A stretch of 64,000 nt of DNA, from NCBI GenBank assembly GCA_963832365.1, contig CAWHUL010000023.1:1-64000 (forward strand). Direction: 5' to 3'. Shown piece by piece: positions 26,823 through 35,255 of the stretch (within the stretch, counting starts at the first letter, position 1; the number at the start of each line of letters is the position of its first letter). This DNA comes from CAWBRT01 sp963832365 (GTDB taxonomy: Bacteria; Acidobacteriota; Terriglobia; Terriglobales; Acidobacteriaceae). Position numbers and translations under genes: made by a program. Below the pieces are notes generated by a model that made no database searches, had not been told where the DNA came from, and worked only from the letters and a program-made list of their open reading frames with translations.

Positions 26823-26945
26823 CTCTCATTTTGCACGGTGCGCACCCCAACGACGGCAAAAGCGTCCGTCGCCGGGGACCCCGGCTCCGCTTAGGATGAC
26901 GCCCCTCGGAGAACAGCTTTTCAGCAGCCTGCTAACGTTCAGTTC
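26823..26945. repeat. REP-like element, inverted relative to the 17.1-kb copy
   Basis: Read on the minus strand it begins TAGCAGGCTGCTGAAAA and then GGGCGTCATCCTAAGCGGAG, matching the lead-in and GTCATnCTGAG core of the copy at 17026-17147. The interior differs (a GC-rich hairpin of CCGGGGACCCCGG type). It again lies just after a gene end in a convergent gap. Confidence 0.5.
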
Positions 26946-26983
26946 CTAATTGCGTCTATTCCTATATCGTTTAGGAGTCAATG

Positions 26984-27130
26984 ATGCAGAAAACGAACAA
27001 CTCTGTCTCGGAGGACGTTGTATCGGAAGAGCGCCAGAAGCTAGAAGCAGAACGGCAGAAGCTAGTGGCGCAGATTGTGAAATTGCCAAATGGGGTGAGG
27101 TTCACCCGACTGAAGCCAGTGACAGCATGA
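26984..27130 (+). CDS. small hypothetical protein (48-49 aa)
   Basis: AGGAG at 26973-26977 lies six bases before the ATG at 26984 (another ATG is directly in front at 26981). The 49-codon frame starts MMQKTNNSVSEDVVSEERQK, continues through a heptad-like Leu/Gln/Lys helix (KLEAERQKLVAQI) and ends FTRLKPVTA. The good ribosome site and coherent amphipathic helix favour a real small gene. The family is unknown. It sits alone in the convergent gap between the E2 and amidase genes. Confidence 0.4.
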   Translation: MQKTNNSVSEDVVSEERQKLEAERQKLVAQIVKLPNGVRFTRLKPVTA

Positions 27131-27280
27131 GAATCGTTTTCGACCATCGTATAGCCACTCGCTGAGGGCGATCTGACGTTCTTCGGACACAACTAGAACG
27201 CCAACGAATCAGAGGACAGCTCGCGCTCGCACTCGCACTTGTCCTTCAGGTGGCTTCATCGTAGCCGATTGACGGATCCG

Positions 27281-28772
27281 TTAGTCCCCCTTGATCATCG
27301 CTGGCAGGTGCTTGCCGACCCAGTTCGTGGCCTGCTCGTAGGCATAGGCGAGTTGCAGCACGGCGAAATCCGCATGATTCCGGCCAATGATCTGCATGCC
27401 CATCGGCAGTCCGTCCGGGCTGAAACCAACAGGCATGCTTATGACCGGGGAGCCGGCCAGCGACGCGGGAACCACAACTTCCATCCAGCGGTGATAGGTA
27501 TCCATGGTCTTACCGTTGACCGTCTTGGGCCAGTGCGTGGTGGCGTCGAAAGGGAACACCTGGGCGCTCGGCAGCAACAGATACTCATAATGCTCAAACA
27601 ACTTGAGCATCATCCCATACCAGTTGGTGCGCGCGACAAAAGCCTTGTAGACTTCCATCGCCGTTAATTTCAGGCCGCGCTCAATCTCCCATTGCGCTTC
27701 CGGCTTCATCAGCGCACGCTTCGCCGGATCGCTGTACAGTGCCAGGTACCTTCCGCTATTCAGCCAGGCGCGGAGTGTAAGCCACATCTCCCACATCTGG
27801 TCGAGCGGGAATTCCAGGCGAGCCTCTTCGACGGTGCATCCGACGGACTCGTACGCCTTGAGCGAGCTCTCACATAGCTCCATCACTCCCGGTTCCATAG
27901 CCAGGTAGCCGCCGAGGTTTCCCAGCCAGCCAATGCGCGTTCCCTTGAAGTCGCGATCGAGCGGCGCGGCAAACGTCAGCGGGTCTTGCTCGATGGTGTT
28001 GGGCTCCGCAGGATCGTGTCCGGCCATTACCGAGAGCAGCATGGCAACATCCGCGACGCTGCGCCCCATCGGTCCCGCGGCATTCAGTTGATGAACGTAT
28101 ATTTCAGGGCTGGGACTAACGGGAATACGTCCATAAGACGGACGCAACGCGACAACGTTGTTAAACGCGGCCGGGTTGCGCAGCGAACCCATAAGGTCGC
28201 TGCCGTCGGCCACCGGCACCATGCGCAGCGCCAGCGAGACCGCCGCGCCGCCGCTGCTGCCGCCGCAGGTCTTTGACGGCGCATGAGCGTTCAGCGTGGT
28301 GCCGAAAATGGGATTGTAAGTCTGCGAGCCCATGCAGAATTCCGGCGTGTTGGTCTTGCCTATGACGATGGCGCCGTTCTTCTTCAGCCGGCCGACGAAG
28401 GTTGCGTCAACCTGGGGCACCGTGTCCAACAGCGGCGAACCCGATGTCGTCCGGATGCCTTTGGTCATGACATTGTCCTTCACCGCCTGGGGAAAGCCGT
28501 GCATCCATCCCAGGTACTGGCCGCGCGCCAGTTGCTGGTCACGCGCCGCCGCCTGCTGCATCAATCCGCTCCCGATCTTGCAGCGAGACAATGGCATTCA
28601 CCTTGGGGTTGGTGCGCTCGATGTGGTCCAGATAGGCGGCCATGACCTCGGTACATGAGACTCGCTTCGACCTGATCGCCTGCGAGAGCTCCAGCGCGTC
28701 CATCATTACCAGCTGTGGCACGGACGGCTGCATCTGCCTGCCGGCGCCGACTCCATGTGTCTCCGTTGTCAT
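27281..28772 (-). pseudogene. amidase (amidase-signature family) with a one-base frameshift
   Basis: The N-terminal part (ATG 28772) reads LELSQAIRSKRVSCTEVMAA and AYLDHIERTNPKVNAIVSLQ, then loses frame at about 28570. The remainder continues in the next frame to 27281. Catalytic features are intact in the second part: Lys in FPQAVKDNV, the glycine-serine stretch TCGGSSGGAAVSLAL with the cis-Ser, and the nucleophile Ser in MGSLRNPAAF. The C-terminus has PVISMPVGFSPDGLPMGMQI, typical of the family. One extra base near GAGCGGATTGATG explains the break. The corrected length is about 497 residues. It would hydrolyse a small amide. Its neighbours are an amidohydrolase and a transporter pair. Confidence 0.85.
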
Positions 28773-28820
28773 CTCTCTCTCCTTCGGCAGGCGCTCACGC
28801 CTGTCTTCGTTGCAGACCTG

Positions 28821-29930
28821 TCAGTTCAGCAGCTTTCGGGTCATGTGCAGAAGAATATCGGTACCGTAAATCATGGCTGACCGGTCGAACGTCATCGTCG
28901 GATCGTGCAGCCCCGGTGTCAAATTGCATCCAAGTCCCACGTAGCAGGCTTTGAGCTTTGGCCTTTTCTTTACGAAATAGTGGAAGTCTTCGCCGCCGGG
29001 GGTGACGATCGGGTCGAGCAACCCTTGTTCGCCGAGCACCGCACGGATTGCTTCCCGGGCAAGTTCAATAATCTCCGGGTGATACTCTGCTCCAGGAACG
29101 CCGCCTCTTATACGTGTCTCAGCCGTTGCTCCCACCGTTGCCGCCGCGGCCTTGATGGCCTTCTCCGCTTTCTCGATAAGCGTCTCCATGGCGGCGTTCT
29201 GCTGAGTTCTCAGGTCCAGCGCCATCTCGGCTTTATCGGGAATTGCATTCAGGGTTGCTCCACCTGCATGAAGCTTGGTCACCTTGCAGGTCCAGGGCAC
29301 CACGGGATTGAGGTGAATCGCATTTACGGCGTTGACGACAGCCGCTGCGGCGTCAATGGCGTTTACGCCCAAGTGAGGCCTGGCACCATGGGCGGTGCGA
29401 CCGTTGATCGTCGCTTCCATAATGTAGCTGGAGCCGTGGTATAGAGCAGGCGTGGCTTGCCCGGTCTTCGCTTCCTGGATGGGTCTGAGGTGCATGCCGA
29501 TCACTACATCCACATCGTCAACCGCACCGGCTTCGATCATCTTAAGCGCACCGAAAAGAATTTCTTCGGCTGGCTGAAAGAGGATCTTCAGCGTGCCTCG
29601 CCGTATTCCGGCTTTCGCCAGTTCCTGAGCGGCAGTCAACACCATGGAAGAGTGCGCATCATGTCCGCAGGAGTGAACACAGACGTCTTTCCCATTCAGC
29701 GTGTATGCCAAAGCGTCCATGTCGGCTCGCAGTGCGACTGTCGGACCGGGCTCTTTTCCCTTCAGGGTCGCGACGATACCTGTACCGCCAACGCCGGTCA
29801 TCACATTAAATCCGGCGGCTTTGATCCTTTCCGCCAGCCATGCCGACGTCCGATGCTCGGTAAAGCCAACCTCCGGTATCGCATGCAACGCATCATAGGT
29901 CGCCTGGATTCTGGCTTCGATGTCGTTCAT
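28821..29930 (-). CDS. M20-family amidohydrolase (hippurate hydrolase-like)
   Basis: 369 residues. The metal-binding motif is CVHSCGHDAHSSMV near residue 88; FQPAEEILFGALKM supplies the catalytic Glu pair; the dimerisation domain starts near INGRTAHGARPHLGVNAI; the last metal ligand is in GLHDPTMTFD. This is the M20D pattern of N-acyl amino acid, hippurate and indoleacetyl-amino acid hydrolases. It releases an amino acid from an N-acyl conjugate in the cytoplasm. It lies 48 bp from the amidase and 22 bp from a YjiG-type gene, so amide uptake and cleavage are probably one unit. Confidence 0.88.
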   Translation of the reverse strand: MNDIEARIQATYDALHAIPEVGFTEHRTSAWLAERIKAAGFNVMTGVGGTGIVATLKGKEPGPTVALRADMDALAYTLNGKDVCVHSCGHDAHSSMVLTAAQELAKAGIRRGTLKILFQPAEEILFGALKMIEAGAVDDVDVVIGMHLRPIQEAKTGQATPALYHGSSYIMEATINGRTAHGARPHLGVNAIDAAAAVVNAVNAIHLNPVVPWTCKVTKLHAGGATLNAIPDKAEMALDLRTQQNAAMETLIEKAEKAIKAAAATVGATAETRIRGGVPGAEYHPEIIELAREAIRAVLGEQGLLDPIVTPGGEDFHYFVKKRPKLKACYVGLGCNLTPGLHDPTMTFDRSAMIYGTDILLHMTRKLLN

Positions 29931-29952
29931 TGTTCTCTCTCCTGCTCGATTC

Positions 29953-30414
29953 TTATGCGAAAAATCGCATGACGAGCATACTGATGGCTGCGTTCATAAT
30001 GCTGATGGCAAACAGCGCCGGATAATGCTTGGACTTCACTCCGGCGGTTCCCAGGCACCGGCCCATGTACTGAACCTGCGCTCCCATGAGAAATATCGCC
30101 GGCAGCAGAATCGTCACTTGTGTTTTGTTGAGCGCATTTGACATGTATAGACTGGCGCACACCCCGGCGCCTCCGGCCATGGACATCCAAGCCCCCATCA
30201 ATACCATGGCCGCTTTGCCAGGCAGTCCGAAGACCGCCATGACCGGATTAAAAATTCTGCCTAAAACGTCGAGCGCACCGGAAACGCGGAGAACCTGGAT
30301 CAGCACGTATGCCATGAGGACGTTCGGCAGGATGCTGCCGGTCCCGACGGCCCATCCTTTACGGGCGCCTTCCACAAAAATGTCCGGAATTGTTTTCTTC
30401 TGTTCGGTCGCCAT
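29953..30414 (-). CDS. YjiG-type membrane protein (nucleoside recognition / Gate domain)
   Basis: The ATG at 30414 directly follows the TGA of the upstream gene (one base between) and has AGGAG in front; longer starts are unlikely. About 153 residues with four or so hydrophobic segments, including FVEGARKGWAVGTGSILPNV and GLPGKAAMVLMGAWMSMAGG. This is the shorter partner of the YjiH/YjiG pair, which carries the Gate fold found in SpmA/SpmB and nucleoside transporters. The pair probably moves a small molecule across the inner membrane. The gene context suggests the product or substrate of the amidohydrolases. Confidence 0.75.
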   Translation of the reverse strand: MATEQKKTIPDIFVEGARKGWAVGTGSILPNVLMAYVLIQVLRVSGALDVLGRIFNPVMAVFGLPGKAAMVLMGAWMSMAGGAGVCASLYMSNALNKTQVTILLPAIFLMGAQVQYMGRCLGTAGVKSKHYPALFAISIMNAAISMLVMRFFA

Positions 30415-30415
30415 T

Positions 30416-31093
30416 TCAGTTCTCCTCTTTCGCGAACAAGCGCAAGTAGAGCCGCATGACATTAGCGCCTACGACTTTCAGAGCGAACATCAGCACTAGC
30501 GGCAAGATGATGGGCACGGTGATGAAGTCGAAAATGGCGGGGCCGATGGACAGATAGTTCGTAATGATGCCACCGGCCGAGAACTGGAAGGCGGCAAAAA
30601 CTGTTTTCTCCCGTTCGGTTATCAACTCGGTTTCCTTCAGCATGCGCGTCATGCCGGCCCCGGCATCGGTGCTCTGGAAACTTGTAACCATGGCCAGGCC
30701 CGTAATTCCGGGAATGCCCATCAGCGGACGAAGAACAGGGGAAAGCAATTTTTGAGCTGCTCTCAAGCCGCCAAAGTGGTCGATGACCTCAACCACGCCA
30801 AGCGCAAACATGACAACCGGAACCAGACTGAAAGCGAACAAGAAGCCGTCGCGCGCTCCCAAGCCGCCTTGTCCCATGTAGGTTGACTTGATCGGGTCCT
30901 TCATGGTGCCGAATACTCCCGCAATCGTGTTGAAGTCGATTGCGGTAATCAAACCTTTACGGCCGGCAAGCAAGCCTGAGAAGCAAATGACGGCAAATAC
31001 AAATGCCACGTAGCCGGTCCATGGAACTACCAGCTTTGGTGGTGCTTCGTTGAGATCCTTTTTCTCCTCTAACACTGGTGCATGCCCTGACAC
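30416..31093 (-). CDS. YjiH-type membrane protein (nucleoside recognition / Gate domain)
   Basis: 225 residues with a cytoplasmic N-terminus, then helices around WTGYVAFVFAVICFSGLLAG, FLFAFSLVPVVMFALGVVE, LMGIPGITGLAMVTSFQSTD and PIILPLVLMFALKVVGANV. The GITGLAMVTSFQSTDAGAGM segment is the Gate-domain core. It is followed after one base by the YjiG partner, a conserved arrangement. It is the first gene of the minus-strand unit YjiH-YjiG-M20-amidase; the promoter should lie in the 31094-31463 gap. Confidence 0.78.
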   Translation of the reverse strand: MSGHAPVLEEKKDLNEAPPKLVVPWTGYVAFVFAVICFSGLLAGRKGLITAIDFNTIAGVFGTMKDPIKSTYMGQGGLGARDGFLFAFSLVPVVMFALGVVEVIDHFGGLRAAQKLLSPVLRPLMGIPGITGLAMVTSFQSTDAGAGMTRMLKETELITEREKTVFAAFQFSAGGIITNYLSIGPAIFDFITVPIILPLVLMFALKVVGANVMRLYLRLFAKEEN

Positions 31094-31463
31094 TGTGGGT
31101 GCCTCCTTGAAAAATTCTTCTGCTAACTGACGGAGTCGCAGCCCGCCAGCCTGCTGTGAGGATGACGCCCTGCGTGTCCCACTCGACCGCCGAGGTGAAT
31201 GGTTATCGCCGCGAGACTCTGATCGTGAATGGCCGCTATTATAAGCCGGAATTCTCTTTCTTGAGCTCGGAATTGCTGTAATTTTATTGCCCGGGAGCTA
31301 TTTTGCAAGCCTAAACTGGATTACCCACGAAAACGAAGCGATGCCGTCGTCATCGAGATGGAATCTTACGAGACCGTTCTGGACAACTCTGTTTTACACC
31401 GCTGAATCTGTGCTATCTTTCTGTGCTAACTTGCTGTTCTGCAAACATATAGGGAGGTGCAAT
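31094..31463. other. divergent intergenic region
   Basis: 370 bp between yjiH-like (minus) and the metallo-beta-lactamase-fold gene (plus). Around 31135-31175 it has CGCCAGCCTGCTGTGAGGATGACGCC in two adjoining pieces, resembling the REP-like family. An AT-richer part at 31380-31450 with GCTATCTTTC may hold the plus-strand promoter. No gene is seen. Confidence 0.4.
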
Positions 31464-32273
31464 GTGAAGAGGGCATTCCTGAATCCGAGTAGGAAAATCA
31501 TACATACGATCTTGTTGATGGCTGCAATCGGAATTGTTTTTGCTGTTGATGCCGCCGCCCAAGCTCAAATGAGCGACAAGAAGGTCGCCGGGAACGGCAA
31601 GATCGAAGTACTCTGGCTCGGTCAATCGGCAACGAGGATCACTACGGTTAGCGGGAAAGTGATCGTGATCGATCCATTCTTGACGCAGAATCCGAAGACG
31701 CCGCCACAGTACAAGAACCTCGACGCGCTTGGCAAGGTGGATCTCATTCTGGTGACACACGCCCACGGTGATCATCTGGGCGACGGGGTTGAGCTGGCGA
31801 AGAAGAATAAGGCGCCGCTCTGGGGGCCGGCTGGGCTCGATCAGTCACTGCTGACGCTCGGCCTGTTGCCGTCCGATTTGGCGCCGCGAATGAATAAGAG
31901 CGGCACTATTACACCTTTGGGCCCCGACATCAAAATCACTATGGTGCGTGCCGAGCACAGTTCCGAGCTTGTCTGGCGGAACCCGGCAACCGGCAAAGAC
32001 GAAACCCTCGTTGGGGGAGAGCCGGGTGGGTTCATCATCGAATTCGAGAACGGCTTCAAGCTCTACCACATGGGAGACACCGGACTCTTTGGCGACATGA
32101 AATTCATCGCCGAGTACTACAAGCCGGATCTGATCATGATTCCCATCGGCGGGCACTTCGTCATGAGCCCGAAGGATGCCGCTTACGCGACCAATCAGTA
32201 CCTGAAGCCAAAGTTCGCGATCCCAATTCACTATGCGACCTTCCCACCGTTGAAAGGGACGCCGCAGGAGTAA
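31464..32273 (+). CDS. secreted metallo-beta-lactamase-fold hydrolase (UPF0173-like), early stop
   Basis: The GTG at 31464 with GGGAGGTG just upstream gives a signal peptide (KIIHTILLMAAIGIVFAVDA) cleaved near AAAQAQ; longer starts lack it. The MBL motif is VTHAHGDHLGDG. GDTGLFGDM and IPIGGHFVM supply further metal ligands. The frame stops with TAA at 32271, yet the same frame continues IQALGKTSTKVFPINPGDK and ends LTF-stop at 32340-32342, as the family normally does. One base change (for example TAC to TAA) has cut off the last 23 residues, which contribute to the final beta strands. The protein may be partly functional. Confidence 0.8.
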   Translation: MKRAFLNPSRKIIHTILLMAAIGIVFAVDAAAQAQMSDKKVAGNGKIEVLWLGQSATRITTVSGKVIVIDPFLTQNPKTPPQYKNLDALGKVDLILVTHAHGDHLGDGVELAKKNKAPLWGPAGLDQSLLTLGLLPSDLAPRMNKSGTITPLGPDIKITMVRAEHSSELVWRNPATGKDETLVGGEPGGFIIEFENGFKLYHMGDTGLFGDMKFIAEYYKPDLIMIPIGGHFVMSPKDAAYATNQYLKPKFAIPIHYATFPPLKGTPQE

Positions 32274-32342
32274 ATACAGGCGCTCGGCAAGACCTCGACG
32301 AAGGTTTTTCCGATCAATCCGGGAGACAAGTTGACCTTTTGA

Positions 32343-32701
32343 GGATCAGCGCGAAGTGCGCTGTCGTTTCCGGCCGTTAACGGGCCCGTCGAAGATGAAC
32401 GCAACCATGCGTTCGTCTTTACCTTGTCGAAGTGCATCTTGATCGATCTTCCGCCGCGAACTGGATCGAAAGGTCAAAGCCGGTACACGCCTTCCGCGCA
32501 GTTCTCCGTTCGCTTGTCCAGCTATAGGTTCGTACCGGCAAGTTCCGCCCACCAACAATAGCCGCAGGCGCGCCGCTTGCTGATCTGGACCGAACAGATG
32601 ATACGCGTGGGGTCTGTAGCTTCGGTATCGCGCGAGAAGCTGAAGCGTTCCCAATTGTATAATTCGATGCTAAGCGGCACGTCCGAAGGAACATATAGCT
32701 G
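32343..32701. other. gap with a possible small minus-strand frame
   Basis: 359 bp. On the minus strand a GTG at 32680 opens a 52-codon frame to 32522 (starting VPLSIELYNWERFSFSRDTE and ending with a Cys/Trp-rich tail). It has protein-like composition but no clear ribosome site and no recognised family. It may be a small gene or the remains of one. The promoter of the kinase at 32702 should also be here. Confidence 0.3.
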
Positions 32702-34246
32702 ATGCCACCGGAAATCATCGGAATGTCCGGAAGGCCGAAAAGGTCTTTGGTCTTGCGCTACGGAATGGCATTGTTCTTTGTGTCCGTTGCGCTCGGCGTG
32801 ACGCTCTGTCTCCAACATCTTTTCCCATATCCTTTCCTGTTTTTATTCTTCGGTGCGGTGATGGCCGCGGCGTGGTTTGGCGGGACGGCTGCGGGACTGT
32901 TCGCGGTGCTGCTCTCGACGGTTGTGGTTGACTACTTCTTCGTACCGCCGCTGCACTCCTTTTCGATCAACGCGACAGCGGAGAGTTATTTTGCCGCGTT
33001 TGTGGCCTGCGCCGTGGTGGCGAGTTGGGTGAGCTCCTCCAAGAGAAAGAGTGAGGAAGCACTCAAGGAAGTTCGCAATCAACTCGAGATGCGGGTCTCG
33101 GAACGTACCGCCGAGCTTCAGAAGTCAAACATCGAATTACAGGAGAGTGGACGCCAGCTTCGGCTTCTGACGGAAGTGATTCCCCAACAGATTTGGAGCG
33201 GAACGCCCGACGGCTCCATCGATCACTGCAATGAGCGTCTCCTGAAGTATGCGGGGTGCACCATGGACGAGATGCGCGGCGAACAATTCATGGACACCAT
33301 TCACCCCGAGGACCGGGCCAGTTTCTGCCAGTCTTGGCAAGACGCTTTATCGAACAGGACACACTTTGAAGGGGAGTGGCGTGTGCGCGGCGCGAACGGC
33401 CAGTATCGTTGGTTCGTTACCCGTAGTGTTCCCCTAAAAGACGCCGGCGGAAAAATACTCCGATGGTACGGGACTAACACCGATATTGAAGAGCGCCATA
33501 AAGCCGAAGAAGCTCTGATGAAAACACAATCAGAACTCGCGCATCTTTCGCGTGTCCTGAGTATGGGAGAACTCACCGCCTCCATTGCCCATGAAATCAG
33601 CCAGCCATTGACTGCCGTCGTCACCCACGGCGATGCGTGTCTCGCCTGGCTATCCGCAAGTCCGCCAAACATTGAGAAAGCGCGCAGGACAACCGAGAGA
33701 ATTATTCAGGATGGCACCAGGGCTGGCGCCGTGCTTGGCCGCATTCGTGCGCTATTCAAGAAAGAGCCTCTTGCCGAGGACTGGGTGGACATGAATGAGG
33801 TGATTCAGGAACTGACGGTTTTTCTGCGCGACGAAGCCATCCGGCGTAGCATCTCAATTCGGGCTGAACTCGATCCTGATCTACCTGGAGTCAGGGCGGA
33901 CCGCGTACAGTTGCAACAGGTTGTACTGAACCTCATGATGAACGGCATGGATGCGATGACCTCCACGAATGGTATGAAGGAGCTGGTGATCAGCTCTCGG
34001 AAACAAATGCCCGCCGACATTATGATTCAGGTGGAAGACTGCGGCGTCGGAGTTAGCACGGAAATTGCGGAGAAGATATTCGATCCGTTTTTTACGACCA
34101 AGCCGCAAGGTATTGGAATGGGGTTGTCGATCAGCCGCTCGATCGTGGAGTCCTACCAAGGGCGACTGTGGACAGTGCCACGTCCATCCGGTGGTGCTAG
34201 TTTCCAGTTCACGGTTCCGGTCCGTTCCAAGGATTCCGATGGCTGA
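32702..34246 (+). CDS. DUF4118-PAS-histidine kinase (FixL-like)
   Basis: 514 residues. Four hydrophobic helices (about 20-110) form a KdpD-like DUF4118 membrane module (PFLFLFFGAVMAAAWFGGTA). A coiled coil (SERTAELQKSNIELQES) leads to a PAS domain at about 150-265 (EVIPQQIWSGTPDGSIDHCN, GEWRVRGANGQYRWF). The phosphorylation site is in SIAHEISQPLTAVV near residue 298. N and G boxes are NLMMNGMDAM and GIGMGLSISRSIVE. The stop overlaps the regulator ATG by 8 bp, so the two form a pair. No haem-binding signature of FixL is evident, so the signal is unknown. Confidence 0.88.
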   Translation: MPPEIIGMSGRPKRSLVLRYGMALFFVSVALGVTLCLQHLFPYPFLFLFFGAVMAAAWFGGTAAGLFAVLLSTVVVDYFFVPPLHSFSINATAESYFAAFVACAVVASWVSSSKRKSEEALKEVRNQLEMRVSERTAELQKSNIELQESGRQLRLLTEVIPQQIWSGTPDGSIDHCNERLLKYAGCTMDEMRGEQFMDTIHPEDRASFCQSWQDALSNRTHFEGEWRVRGANGQYRWFVTRSVPLKDAGGKILRWYGTNTDIEERHKAEEALMKTQSELAHLSRVLSMGELTASIAHEISQPLTAVVTHGDACLAWLSASPPNIEKARRTTERIIQDGTRAGAVLGRIRALFKKEPLAEDWVDMNEVIQELTVFLRDEAIRRSISIRAELDPDLPGVRADRVQLQQVVLNLMMNGMDAMTSTNGMKELVISSRKQMPADIMIQVEDCGVGVSTEIAEKIFDPFFTTKPQGIGMGLSISRSIVESYQGRLWTVPRPSGGASFQFTVPVRSKDSDG

Positions 34247-34859
34247 CCCTTGTCCTATAATTTTTGTGGTCGATGACGATGCTTCCGTCCGTGATGCGCT
34301 TAGCAATCTTCTGGAATCGGTTGGGCTCAGGGCACAAGTATTCGGGTCGACAGAAGAGTTCTTGAACGCGCCCTGTCCGGAAGCCCCGAGCTGCCTGGTG
34401 CTCGACGTAAGACTCCCCGGAATGAGCGGACTGGACTTTCAGGATGAGCTCGCAAGAGCCAACCGCCCGATTCCCATAATCTTTATCACTGCTCACGGCG
34501 ACGTCCCAATGGTTCGGCGGGCCATGAAGTCCGGCGCAATAGAGTTCTTGACCAAACCTTTTCAGACAAAAGATCTTTTGGCGGCTATCCATCAAGGTTT
34601 GGCGTACGATCAGGCGCGGCGCGAAAACCAGAAAGAGAGTTCGATTCTGCGAGCTCGCTTTGAGCAGCTCACATCGCGAGAACGCGAGGTCATGGATCTC
34701 GTCGTGACCGGGATGCTAAACAAGCAGGTGGCCGCCGAACTTGGCTTGCGGGAGGTGACGGTCAAACTTCATCGCCGCCATGTCATGGATAAAATGCAGG
34801 CTGCCTCTCTGGCAGACCTGGTGAGAATGTCTGATAAGCTGAAAATCTGGCTCCGCTGA
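34239..34859 (+). CDS. FixJ/NarL-type response regulator (REC-LuxR HTH)
   Basis: ATG 34239 lies inside the end of the kinase gene. 206 residues. The receiver has FVVDDDASVRDAL and the phosphoacceptor Asp in CLVLDVRLPGMSG, then FITAHGD and FLTKPFQ. After a linker the LuxR-type HTH spans about 140-200: LTSREREVMDLVVTGMLNKQ, then VAAELGLREVTVKLHRRHVM. It should activate genes when phosphorylated by the upstream kinase. Targets are not obvious; the APC transporter and stress proteins downstream are possible. Confidence 0.9.
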   Translation: MADPCPIIFVVDDDASVRDALSNLLESVGLRAQVFGSTEEFLNAPCPEAPSCLVLDVRLPGMSGLDFQDELARANRPIPIIFITAHGDVPMVRRAMKSGAIEFLTKPFQTKDLLAAIHQGLAYDQARRENQKESSILRARFEQLTSREREVMDLVVTGMLNKQVAAELGLREVTVKLHRRHVMDKMQAASLADLVRMSDKLKIWLR

Positions 34860-35003
34860 TCTAACTCCGGCCTCCCCTATACCAAAGGATAGTTGCCTTG
34901 CTGTGCTCACCTCGCTAGGTTGAGTTATGAGGAGTGCCGTCGTAGTGTCTCCGCATTGGATCCCATTGGGTTTCGGTGCGAGACTCTCTTCCTGCGAGTG
35001 CCG

Positions 35004-35180
35004 ATGGACGTTCTGCTGAAGTTGATCGTTAACACCCTGACGGTATTGTTCGTCGTCGGTTGGGCGGGCTGTCTGATCACGATTCCTATAGTCGCGTTCA
35101 AATTCTTGTCGGTACTCGGAGAACGAGATGAGGGAGACGATGGGACGTCACGTCAAAGCCAATCGTCGGGTGCGGAATGA
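35004..35180 (+). CDS. small single-pass membrane protein
   Basis: The ATG at 35004 gives 58 residues: MDVLLKLIVNTLTVLFVVG begins a 35-residue hydrophobic stretch through the membrane, followed by a charged Ser/Glu/Asp tail. The longer frame starting at 34893 adds a non-hydrophobic Cys/Arg-rich segment that looks non-coding. It lies just before the APC transporter and may be co-transcribed with it. Small proteins of this shape are frequently transporter accessory peptides, but nothing proves that here. Confidence 0.5.
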   Translation: MDVLLKLIVNTLTVLFVVGWAGCLITIPIVAFKFLSVLGERDEGDDGTSRQSQSSGAE

Positions 35181-35255
35181 CGCCGAGAAGAGCAAGGTGG
35201 AAGGGATGCCCCGCGGAGCAGGAACACAGCGGATCGGCCCCAACACCGCCCCACG

